Assembly: GCA_046733475.1 (NCBI GenBank)
Contig: JBKPPF010000004.1
Location: forward strand, 1-8,707
Length of the DNA: 8,707 nucleotides
From: DATEOR01 sp046733475
Lineage (GTDB): Bacteria > Actinomycetota > Thermoleophilia > Gaiellales > Gaiellaceae
Direction of reading: 5' to 3'
Position 1 is the first letter of the stretch. Each line of letters begins with the position of its first letter. Positions 1 through 5,750 of the stretch are shown here, one piece after another. Made by a program: the position numbers and the translations under genes. The notes below the pieces were generated by a model. The model saw only the letters and a list, made by a program, of their open reading frames with translations. It did not search any database and was not told where the DNA came from.

Positions 1-1187
1 GAGACCAATACCTCGCCGGCCTGGGCCTCCGCCGTGACCCGGGCGCCGATCGAGACCGCGATGCCCGCGACTTTGCCGTCGTGGAGCTCGCACTCCCCGG
101 TGTGCACACCTGCGCGAATATCGAGACCGAGCTCGCGGACGGCCTGCGTGAGCACCTGAGCACACCGGATCGCGCGGGCCGGGCCGTCGAACGTGGCGAA
201 GAAGCCGTCCCCGGCCGTATCCCGCTCCTGCCCGTGGAAGCGCGCGAGCTCGCGACGCACGAGGGCATGGTGGTTTTCGAGCAGCTCTCGCCAGCGCTGG
301 TCGCCGATCTCGGCCGCCCTGATCGTCGACCCGACGATGTCCGTGAAGAGCAGGGTAGCGAGCACCGTTTCCGGCACCTCTGGAGGCGCCTGCCCGGCGA
401 CGAAGCGCTCCACCTCGTCCACGAGTTCGGGCGAAAGGAACATCCCCCACCAATCCTCGCCCGGAAGCCCTGTCGAGCTGGCACCAGGAATCCGAGAGAT
501 GACGTCACGGCTTTCATCCTCTCCTCGGGCGCCGCGATGGAGGATGAGTGTCGGCGCTCGGATCGCCGGCAGGATCTCGCGGAGATCCGTCTGGTCGGCG
601 GCGAGGTTGAGCGCGTAGGCGACGGCCGGGCTCGCGCCCACGCGAGCTTCGTTGGCGAACCACTCGCGTCCTGCCTCAGTTGCGTAGAGAGTGGGGCAGA
701 TCGTGGCGCAGAGCGCGTCCAAGTACTCGGCAGTCCCCCAGCGCTCGCGAAGGTCGGCGAGCTCGGCGAGCTGTTCGTCGGTTCTCTCGGTGTGCGTCCA
801 TGGTTGGAAGAGGACGAGAGCCCGCGTCCGCTCGGGGTAGGTGGCCGCGTACAGGGAAGCCATGCAACAGCCGTCGTGCGAGCCAAGCACGACCGCGCTC
901 GACGATTTCGCGGCCTCGAGTACCGCGCGCAGGTCGTCCATTCGCGTTTCCAGCGTGGGGAACTGCCCGCCTTGGTCGGAGATGCCCGTCCCGCGCTTGT
1001 CGTAGAGGATGAGCCTGAACGAGCGCGCGAGCCGCTCGTAGAACTCGCGCCAGTACGGATGCTCCCAGCCATAGACGAGGTTGGACGTGAAATCAGGCAC
1101 GAAAACCAGGTCGGTCGGGGCATCGCCCACGACCTGGTAGGCGATCGCGACGCCGCTATTCCTGACGTACCGGATCTCCGAGCTCAT
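1..1187 (-). CDS. Alpha/beta-hydrolase-class III adenylate/guanylate cyclase fusion protein (3' end outside window)
   Basis: I read this by translating the complement: an uninterrupted frame of 395 codons from ATG at 1187 to the left edge. Residues about 5-265 have an alpha/beta-hydrolase layout (LILYDKRGTGIS at 59-70, AATYPERTRALVLF at 114-127, APTLILHRG at 211-219). Residues about 275-395 are a class III cyclase catalytic domain with FTDIVGST at 281-288, AGDGFFATF at 325-333 and RAGVHTGE at 358-365. The two metal-binding aspartates would be D283 and D327. This fusion family is common in actinobacteria and probably makes a cyclic nucleotide in the cytosol in response to something sensed by the hydrolase domain; that role is inferred. 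The nucleophile-elbow serine is His104 (GSHDG), and the usual histidine before the C-terminal helix is a tryptophan (GEDWWG), so hydrolysis is unlikely. The start fits homologues I recall; a weak AGGA (1199-1202) lies 11 bases upstream. It is transcribed away from the rest of the window. Confidence 0.88.
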   Translation of the reverse strand, partial: MSSEIRYVRNSGVAIAYQVVGDAPTDLVFVPDFTSNLVYGWEHPYWREFYERLARSFRLILYDKRGTGISDQGGQFPTLETRMDDLRAVLEAAKSSSAVVLGSHDGCCMASLYAATYPERTRALVLFQPWTHTERTDEQLAELADLRERWGTAEYLDALCATICPTLYATEAGREWFANEARVGASPAVAYALNLAADQTDLREILPAIRAPTLILHRGARGEDESRDVISRIPGASSTGLPGEDWWGMFLSPELVDEVERFVAGQAPPEVPETVLATLLFTDIVGSTIRAAEIGDQRWRELLENHHALVRRELARFHGQERDTAGDGFFATFDGPARAIRCAQVLTQAVRELGLDIRAGVHTGECELHDGKVAGIAVSIGARVTAEAQAGEVLV

Positions 1188-1201
1188 GGCGACAAGTGTC
1201 C

Positions 1202-1207
1202 TAAAAT
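1202..1207 (+). promoter_or_regulatory. Possible -10 box (TAAAAT) for the GlsB-type gene
   Basis: TAAAAT matches five of six bases of a TATAAT box in an otherwise G+C-rich 76-base divergent gap. It would give a leader of about 50 bases before the ATG at 1264. I see no convincing -35 box 17 bases upstream, so this is a weak call. Confidence 0.3.
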
Positions 1208-1208
1208 T

Positions 1209-1220
1209 CGCCGCGCGGCG
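1209..1220. repeat. 12-bp perfect palindrome in the divergent gap
   Basis: CGCCGCGCGGCG is a perfect palindrome. It sits two bases after the TAAAAT box and between the starts of the cyclase fusion gene and the GlsB-type gene, where an operator would act. Palindromes made only of G and C arise easily in DNA of this composition, so the regulatory reading is speculative. Confidence 0.25.
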
Positions 1221-1263
1221 GGCGCTCAGTTTCCCTCGTGCATTCGCGGGGAATCAAGGCCGC

Positions 1264-1518
1264 ATGGGACTAGGAGAAATCATCGGTCTGATCATCGTGG
1301 GGCTCATCGTCGGCGCGCTCGGGCGCCTTTTCCACCCGGGCGTTGACTCGATGGGGATCCTCATGACGATCGCAATCGGTATCGCATCCGCGCTTCTTGT
1401 CGGCTGGCTCGTCGGCGGAGGCATTCTCGGCTTCGTCCTCGCGGTCATCGTGGCGGTCGTTCTCGTCGCCCTCTGGTCGCGGATGGTCGGTCCGCGGACT
1501 GCGACAAACCGCATATAG
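1264..1518 (+). CDS. Small membrane protein, GlsB/YeaQ/YmgE (transglycosylase-associated protein) family
   Basis: This 84-residue protein is almost entirely hydrophobic and glycine-rich. Three probable membrane segments lie at about residues 4-21, 31-50 and 54-72, with a short polar loop containing HPGVDSMG (24-31) between the first two. That pattern (GLIVGALGRL, then PG, then a second Gly-rich helix) and the length fit the GlsB/YeaQ family of small stress-associated inner-membrane proteins. Its biochemical role is unknown; the transglycosylase name comes from old annotation. I chose ATG 1264 because the family begins at MG-hydrophobic and an AAGG lies at 1256-1259. An in-frame ATG at 1186 would add a basic 26-residue stretch unlike the family and would overlap the divergent start. 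It ends 35 bases before def; whether it is cotranscribed with def is unclear. Confidence 0.8.
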   Translation: MGLGEIIGLIIVGLIVGALGRLFHPGVDSMGILMTIAIGIASALLVGWLVGGGILGFVLAVIVAVVLVALWSRMVGPRTATNRI

Positions 1519-1537
1519 AACAGCGGTTCGCCCTCGT

Positions 1538-1543
1538 TAGAAT
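1538..1543 (+). promoter_or_regulatory. Candidate -10 box (TAGAAT) for a near-leaderless def transcript
   Basis: TAGAAT lies ten bases before the def ATG at 1554 in the 35-base gap after the GlsB-type gene. A transcript starting about seven bases after the box would have a leader of three or four bases. There is no usable Shine-Dalgarno sequence (only GGAA abutting the ATG) and no evident -35 box, which fits a TANNNT-type actinobacterial promoter. Confidence 0.4.
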
Positions 1544-1553
1544 TGCCCCGGAA

Positions 1554-2132
1554 ATGGGCGAAGTAGAGGGTCAAGTCCGAAATGAAGAGCTCGACGCCGA
1601 GCGTGAAGCTCGGCGTCGCCTTGCTCTGGCCCAGGTGCGCCAGTATCCCGACCCCGTCCTGCGCATGAAGGCCAACGACGTCGAGGAGATCGACGACTCC
1701 GTCACCGGCCTCGTCGAGCGCATGAAAGGGCTGATGTCGGAGGCGCGCGGGGTCGGCCTCGCGGCTCCTCAGCTCGGGATCCTGCGGCGCGTCCTGGTCT
1801 ACCAGGCGGGCGAGGAGGAGCCGTTCATGGCCCTCGTCAACCCGCGAGTGGTCGAGACCGGCGGCGAGCCGGTCGCCGACGACGAGGGCTGCCTGTCGCT
1901 CGGCGCTGCGACCGTGATCGTCCAGGTCGAGCGCCCGACCACCATCGTCGTCGAGGCGACGTCGCCAGAAGGCGAAGAGCTCAGGATCGAGGCCGAGGGC
2001 CTCGAGGCGCGCGTGATCCAGCACGAGCTCGACCACCTCGACGGAGTCCTCATCATCGACCGGACGTCACCCGAGCAGCGGCGAGAAGCCCTGGCCAAGC
2101 TCCGGCCACAACCTGTCCTCGGACCGACGTAG
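1554..2132 (+). CDS. def: Peptide deformylase
   Basis: This enzyme removes the N-formyl group from the initiator methionine of new proteins, the step that reverses the effect of Fmt, encoded next door. All three family motifs are present in the 192 residues: GVGLAAPQ at 66-73, EGCLS at 111-115 and HELDH at 157-161. Cys113, His157 and His161 are the metal ligands and Glu158 the catalytic acid/base. The conserved core starts at about QYPDPVLRM (30-38), so there is a charged N-terminal extension of some 25 residues (EELDAEREARRR). Start sites further in (GTG 1635) would cut too close to the core, so I keep ATG 1554. The extension contains a perfect 11-bp inverted repeat listed separately. The stop codon is followed after five bases by the fmt start, so the two are surely cotranscribed. 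Confidence 0.96.
   Translation: MGEVEGQVRNEELDAEREARRRLALAQVRQYPDPVLRMKANDVEEIDDSVTGLVERMKGLMSEARGVGLAAPQLGILRRVLVYQAGEEEPFMALVNPRVVETGGEPVADDEGCLSLGAATVIVQVERPTTIVVEATSPEGEELRIEAEGLEARVIQHELDHLDGVLIIDRTSPEQRREALAKLRPQPVLGPT
1592..1618 (+). repeat. Perfect 11-bp inverted repeat with 5-base loop inside def
   Basis: CGACGCCGAGC (1592-1602) is followed by GTGAA and then its exact reverse complement GCTCGGCGTCG (1608-1618). It lies 38 bases into def, in the non-conserved N-terminal extension. It would form a very stable RNA hairpin but is not followed by a T run, so it is not a standard terminator. An attenuator, an RNA-stability element or a protein-binding site are all possible. Confidence 0.6.
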
Positions 2133-2137
2133 GTCCT

Positions 2138-2947
2138 ATGCAGATCGCCGTTGCGGCCACCGCGCCGTTCGGTGCGGCCGTGCTCGAAGGGATGGCCAAC
2201 CGGGGCTACGACATCGAGTTCCTCCTCACACGCCCGGACAAGCCCCAGGGCAGAGGGCGAAAGAAGGCTGCGCCGCCGGCGAAAGAGGTCGCGAAGCGCC
2301 TCGAGATCCCCGTGCAGCAGCCGGAGAAGCTCGGTGCCTTTCCCGGCGAGGCACGCGTGGTGGTCGTCGCCGGCTACGGAGTGCTCATTCCGGAGAAGCT
2401 CCTCGGCGAGCGCCTCTGGCTCAACGTTCATCCGTCGCTTCTTCCGCGCTGGCGCGGAGCCGCTCCCGTCGAGCGCGCGATCATGGCCGGCGACCGCGAG
2501 ACCGGCGTCACGATCCACAAGACCACCCCCGACCTCGACGCGGGGCCGATTGCCGCGCAGCGCCGGTTCCCGATCGGGCCGGAGGACGACACCGCGGTGG
2601 TGATCGAGAGGGCCGCGGCACTCGCCGTCGACCTGCTCGGGGAAGTCTTCGCGGAGCCGACCTTCGTCCCGCAGCCCGACGGAGCCACGTACGCCGACAA
2701 GCTGACTGCTGCAGACCGCGAGCTCGACTGGACGAAGACCACCGAAGAGCTCCTCAATCAGATCCGCGCGCTGTCGCCGCACATCGGCGCCCGGGGGCTC
2801 GTCGACGGGCGGCGCCTGCTCGTCTGGAAGGCACGGCCCGCCCGCGAGGACTCTCTCCTCGTCGCAGACGGGCTCGAGCTCCTCGACGTGCAGCGGGAAG
2901 GCGGCAAGCGCATGAGCGCGGAGGAATACCTACGCGGCAGACGCTGA
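2138..2947 (+). CDS. fmt: Methionyl-tRNA formyltransferase (compact form)
   Basis: Fmt transfers a formyl group from 10-formyltetrahydrofolate to initiator Met-tRNA. In the 269 residues the N-terminal domain carries RPDKPQGRGRK (32-42), QPEKL (61-65) and the formyl-folate site LNVHPSLLPRWRGAAP (95-110). The catalytic residues are Asn96, His98 and Asp134 (LDAGP). The C-terminal domain begins at about ATYADKLTAADRELDW (183-198) and ends with RMSAEEYLRG (258-267). The usual length is about 305-320 residues. The shortfall lies largely in the C-terminal barrel, where KARPAREDS runs almost directly into LLVADGLELLDVQ and the usual intervening PGTV-type strand is missing. The opening GTP-x-F motif reads ATAPF. 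The ATG follows def by five bases with a weak AGG (2131-2133), and the stop overlaps the proposed rsmB CTG start. Confidence 0.95.
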   Translation: MQIAVAATAPFGAAVLEGMANRGYDIEFLLTRPDKPQGRGRKKAAPPAKEVAKRLEIPVQQPEKLGAFPGEARVVVVAGYGVLIPEKLLGERLWLNVHPSLLPRWRGAAPVERAIMAGDRETGVTIHKTTPDLDAGPIAAQRRFPIGPEDDTAVVIERAAALAVDLLGEVFAEPTFVPQPDGATYADKLTAADRELDWTKTTEELLNQIRALSPHIGARGLVDGRRLLVWKARPAREDSLLVADGLELLDVQREGGKRMSAEEYLRGRR

Positions 2948-4104
2948 CGCTGACTGCGCGGGGTGTCGCAAACGAGGTCGTCCGGCGGGTGTTCGAGGAG
3001 GACGCCTACGCGGATCGAGCATTCCGCTCCCTCGCGGAGAGCCTCGACGAGCGTGACCGGGCCTTCGCGATGCAGGTCGCCTACGGAACGGTGCAGCGTG
3101 TGCGTTCCCTCGACCATGCGATCGAGACGCTCGGCCGCCGGCCCGTGCGGAAGCTGGACCCTGCTGTGCGTGCCGCGCTGCGCCTTGGCGCCTACCAGCT
3201 CGGCTACCTCGACTCGGTCCCGCCTCACGCGGCCGCGAACGAGAGCGTCGAACTCGTCCGCGCCGCGGGACTCGAGCGCGCCGTAGCGTTCACGAACGCC
3301 GTCATGCGGAGGCTGGGGGAGGGAATCGGCGAGCTCCTGGCGGGGCTCCCCGAGTCGACGCCGCGGGAGGCGGCGCTCAAGCACTCGTATCCCGACTGGA
3401 TCGCCGAGACGTGGTGGTGGGAATGGGGCGGCGAGGACGCGCTCGCCCTGATGCGCGCGCAGAACGAGCCGCCCGAGCGCGCCCTGCGCGAGCCGACGGG
3501 AGGCCTCAAAGAGCCATGGCCGCAGAGCCGCGGCTCGCAGCTCGCCGGGAACGCGGTCGGCGCCCAGCCTGGAGAGCGCGTGCTCGACCTCTGCGCCGCT
3601 CCCGGCGGGAAGGCAACGCAGCTGGCGGCGGTGGGAGCCGAGGTCGTCGCCGTCGAGAAGCACCCGGGCCGCGCACGCGAGCTCGAGGAGAACGCAACTC
3701 GGCTCGGAGCCGCGCTCACCATCGTGAACGCCGACGCACTGGAGCTCCCCGCCGAGCTCGACGGTTTCGACCGCGTCCTGGTGGACGCGCCCTGCTCCGG
3801 CCTCGGCGTCCTCAACTCCCGCCCCGATTTGCGCTGGCGCGCCCGCCCGCTCCCCGAGCTCCAGCTCGATCTGATGCGGGTCGCGGCCGAGCGCACGCGG
3901 CCGGGAGGCTCGATCACGTATTCCGTCTGCACAATGACCCGGGCCGAGAACGAGGACGTGATCGACTCCCTTCAGCTACCGGTCGACGACCTCGGCGCCG
4001 AGTTCTCGGAGTTCCGCCATCCACGGCGCCCCGAGTTCCTGCTCACCCTGCCGCACGTGCACGCGACGTCGGGGTTCTTCATCGCCCGCCTGCGGCGTCC
4101 GTAG
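2944..4104 (+). CDS. rsmB: 16S rRNA (cytosine-967-C5)-methyltransferase, RsmB/Fmu/Sun family
   Basis: RsmB methylates C967 of 16S rRNA using S-adenosylmethionine. With the start I prefer it has 386 residues. Residues about 3-135 form the NusB-like RNA-binding domain (ARGVANEVVRRVFEEDAYAD, then DRAFAMQVAYGTVQR). The methyltransferase domain follows, with motif I at about 214-222 (LDLCAAPGG), acidic Glu238, motif IV DAPC with Cys284 and motif VI YSVCT with Cys329, the usual catalytic cysteine, and the GFFIARL ending. The first ordinary start, GTG 2989, would cut off the conserved first helix. In frame upstream, CTG 2944 overlaps the fmt stop as CTGA, like the GTGA overlaps later in the operon, and yields a typical TLTARG opening. 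Only about eight residues separate LREPT (181-185) from PQSRGSQL (193-200), where relatives have some tens more. The gene ends nine bases before rpe. Confidence 0.9.
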   Translation: MTLTARGVANEVVRRVFEEDAYADRAFRSLAESLDERDRAFAMQVAYGTVQRVRSLDHAIETLGRRPVRKLDPAVRAALRLGAYQLGYLDSVPPHAAANESVELVRAAGLERAVAFTNAVMRRLGEGIGELLAGLPESTPREAALKHSYPDWIAETWWWEWGGEDALALMRAQNEPPERALREPTGGLKEPWPQSRGSQLAGNAVGAQPGERVLDLCAAPGGKATQLAAVGAEVVAVEKHPGRARELEENATRLGAALTIVNADALELPAELDGFDRVLVDAPCSGLGVLNSRPDLRWRARPLPELQLDLMRVAAERTRPGGSITYSVCTMTRAENEDVIDSLQLPVDDLGAEFSEFRHPRRPEFLLTLPHVHATSGFFIARLRRP

Positions 4105-4107
4105 GAT
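4102..4107 (+). promoter_or_regulatory. Candidate -10 box (TAGGAT) overlapping the rsmB stop, for leaderless rpe
   Basis: TAGGAT includes the rsmB TAG stop and lies six bases before the rpe ATG at 4114, the spacing expected when transcription begins at the start codon itself. The intervening TTCCCC offers no Shine-Dalgarno match. No clear -35 box is visible. Confidence 0.35.
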
Positions 4108-4113
4108 TTCCCC

Positions 4114-4800
4114 ATGTCCTGGAAACGTTGGGTGCGCGAGATCGAGATAGAGCCCTCGCTCTACGCTGGCGACTTCCTCCGGCTCGGCGAGCAGATCGAC
4201 CATCTCATCGGCGCGGGCGCCCGCGTGTTCCACTTTGACGTCGGCGACGGCCACTTCGTCGAACCGGTGACCATCGGCCCGATCGTCCTCCAGTCGATTT
4301 CGCCGCTGATCCACAAGTTCGAGGGCGTCGTCGACTGCCACCTCATGGTCAGCAACCCCGAGCACCACTTCGAGATGATCAAGAAGGCGGGCGGCGACAG
4401 CGTCACGTTCCATGTCGAGGCATGCGAGGAGCCCTGGAAGGCGATCAAGCTCGCGCGCGATCTTGGACTCGGCGTCGGTGTCGCATTCAATCCGGAGACG
4501 AGAGTCGAGGATGCCGTCGGAGCCTCGATCGGCGCCGATCTCGTCCTCTGCATGAGCATTCATCCCGGCTATTCGGGGCAGGAGTTCATGCCGGAGAGCC
4601 TCGAGCGCATCACGTCCCTCCGGAGTCAGCTGCATCAGAATCTCGTCGTGCAGGTGGACGGCGGCGTCGGTGAGGCGAACATCGCCGACATCGGGCGCGC
4701 CGGCGCGCAGGCTGCCGTCGCGGGCAGCGCGATCTTCGGCCGGGAGGACTATCCGCGCGCCTACCGGCAGCTCGTGAAGGCCTTTGCCGAATCCGTTTGA
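4114..4800 (+). CDS. rpe: Ribulose-phosphate 3-epimerase
   Basis: Rpe interconverts D-ribulose 5-phosphate and D-xylulose 5-phosphate in the pentose phosphate pathway. The 228 residues give a full TIM barrel with EPSLYAGDF (13-21), HFDVGDGHFV (40-49), DCHLMVSNPE (74-83), FNPET (125-129), MSIHPGYSGQ (147-156), VDGGV (181-185) and VAGSAIFG (202-209). His40, Asp42, His76 and Asp182 are the expected metal and catalytic residues. Several loop residues differ from the common form: GDG instead of MDG, FVEPVT instead of FVPNLT, and HPGYSGQ instead of NPGFGGQ. I recall this variant in Thermoleophilia and take it as lineage-specific. The nine-residue lead (MSWKRWVRE) before the barrel fits that group. 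Its place before the riboflavin genes makes sense because ribulose 5-phosphate feeds the DHBP synthase half of RibBA. Its 3' end overlaps ribD by 17 bases. Confidence 0.92.
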   Translation: MSWKRWVREIEIEPSLYAGDFLRLGEQIDHLIGAGARVFHFDVGDGHFVEPVTIGPIVLQSISPLIHKFEGVVDCHLMVSNPEHHFEMIKKAGGDSVTFHVEACEEPWKAIKLARDLGLGVGVAFNPETRVEDAVGASIGADLVLCMSIHPGYSGQEFMPESLERITSLRSQLHQNLVVQVDGGVGEANIADIGRAGAQAAVAGSAIFGREDYPRAYRQLVKAFAESV

Positions 4801-5740
4801 GCGGGCACTCGAACTGGCGGAGCGCGGACGCGGCACGACGCGCCCGAATCCCGTCGTCGGAGCCGTCGTGGTCGCCGGCGACGAGGTCGTAGGCGAGGGC
4901 TGGCACGAGCGGGCGGGAGGCCCGCACGCCGAGCTGGTCGCGCTCGAGGCAGCGGGAGAACGGACGCGCGACGCAACGCTCTACGTCACGCTCGAGCCCT
5001 GCGCCCACTACGGGCGCACGCCTCCCTGCGTGGACGCGATCGCCGCCGCTGGAATCAGCCGTGTCGTCGTCGGCGCGCCGGACCCCAATCCGAAGACCAA
5101 CGGCCAGGGCTTCGCCCGCCTGCGCCAGGCGGGGGTGGAGGTCGAGCTCTTGGGCGGCGAGCTCGCCCGGCACGCGCGGCGACAGAACGAGGCCTGGCGG
5201 ACCTGGATCGCCGCCGGCCGCCCGTTCGTCACCTACAAAGCGGCCCTCACGCTCGACGGGCGGATCGTCGTCTCCGGGTCCCGCTGGGTGACCGGGGAGG
5301 AGAGCCGCCGCCGCGTGCACGAGCTCCGGGCCGCCTCGGATGCCGTCGCGGTCGGCATGGGCACCGTGCGCGCGGACGCACCTCGGCTCGACGCCCGCAG
5401 CGTGGAGGCCGAGCGCCAGCCACGCAGGCTCGCGTTCGGAACGGGGCCTCTCCCCGAAGGATCGGAGCTCGAGGTCGCGTCGGGCCCGCTGGACGAAACG
5501 CTGAAGCGTCTGGCCGCCGAAGGCGTGCAGTCACTTCTTCTCGAAGGAGGTCCGACCCTTGCAAGCTCGTTCCTTCGGGAGGGGCTCGTCGACAAGCTGC
5601 TTCTCTTCGTCGCTTCGACGCTCGCTGGTTCGGGCCCGCGCTGGGTGGGCGAGCTGGACGCGTCGTTCTCCCTCGCCGGGCTCGAGGCGGAGCGGGTCGG
5701 AGACGATCTCCTCCTGACCGGATACATCCGCGAGCCCTAG
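4784..5740 (+). CDS. ribD: Bifunctional riboflavin deaminase/reductase RibD (compact reductase domain)
   Basis: RibD deaminates diamino-hydroxy-phosphoribosylamino-pyrimidine and then reduces the ribose to ribityl with NADPH. The deaminase half (about 1-145) has the zinc site H48-A-E50 plus Cys73 and Cys82 in EPCAHYGRTPPC. The reductase half (about 147-318) has YKAALTLDGRIV (151-162), SRWVTGEESR (166-175), GMGTVRADAPRL (191-202) and LLLEGGPTL (251-259). TTG 4784 is the only usable start: an in-frame stop lies three codons upstream, and the conserved ERALELAERGRG begins at codon 6. A GAAGG lies three bases before it. The start lies inside rpe, so translation is probably coupled. At 318 residues it is about 40-50 shorter than usual, with the loss between RRLAFGTGPLPEGS (214-227) and the EGG motif; catalytic motifs remain, so it is probably active. 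Confidence 0.93.
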   Translation: MPNPFERALELAERGRGTTRPNPVVGAVVVAGDEVVGEGWHERAGGPHAELVALEAAGERTRDATLYVTLEPCAHYGRTPPCVDAIAAAGISRVVVGAPDPNPKTNGQGFARLRQAGVEVELLGGELARHARRQNEAWRTWIAAGRPFVTYKAALTLDGRIVVSGSRWVTGEESRRRVHELRAASDAVAVGMGTVRADAPRLDARSVEAERQPRRLAFGTGPLPEGSELEVASGPLDETLKRLAAEGVQSLLLEGGPTLASSFLREGLVDKLLLFVASTLAGSGPRWVGELDASFSLAGLEAERVGDDLLLTGYIREP

Positions 5741-5743
5741 AGT
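5738..5743 (+). promoter_or_regulatory. Candidate -10 box (TAGAGT) overlapping the ribD stop, for leaderless ribE
   Basis: TAGAGT begins with the ribD stop codon and lies seven bases before the ribE GTG at 5751, so a transcript would begin at or next to the start codon. The only purine stretch, AGG at 5746-5748, is too close to the GTG to be a good ribosome binding site. Confidence 0.3.
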
Positions 5744-5750
5744 TCAGGCC

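Noticed and set aside
1186..1263. Upstream in-frame ATG (1186) as the start of the GlsB-type gene
   Set aside because: It adds a basic stretch not found in the family and would overlap the divergent ATG at 1185-1187; ATG 1264 has a better AAGG and the correct family N-terminus.
81..1346. Plus-strand open frame of 421 codons
   Set aside because: It is antisense to the clear hydrolase-cyclase reading on the minus strand, runs over the divergent gap into the GlsB-type gene, and has an arginine-, alanine- and histidine-rich composition with no recognisable motif.
2963..3286. GTG 2963 as an alternative start after fmt
   Set aside because: It is out of frame with the RsmB homology and gives a serine/arginine-rich peptide without similarity to the family.
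3991..4002. Palindrome CTCGGCGCCGAG in rsmB
   Set aside because: A 12-bp palindrome of mostly G and C within coding sequence is easily explained by composition and codon use; it has no loop and no positional meaning.
3411..4238. 275-codon plus-strand frame inside rsmB and rpe
   Set aside because: It is extremely arginine-rich, overlaps two convincing genes in another frame and shows no domain, as expected of a high-G+C shadow frame.
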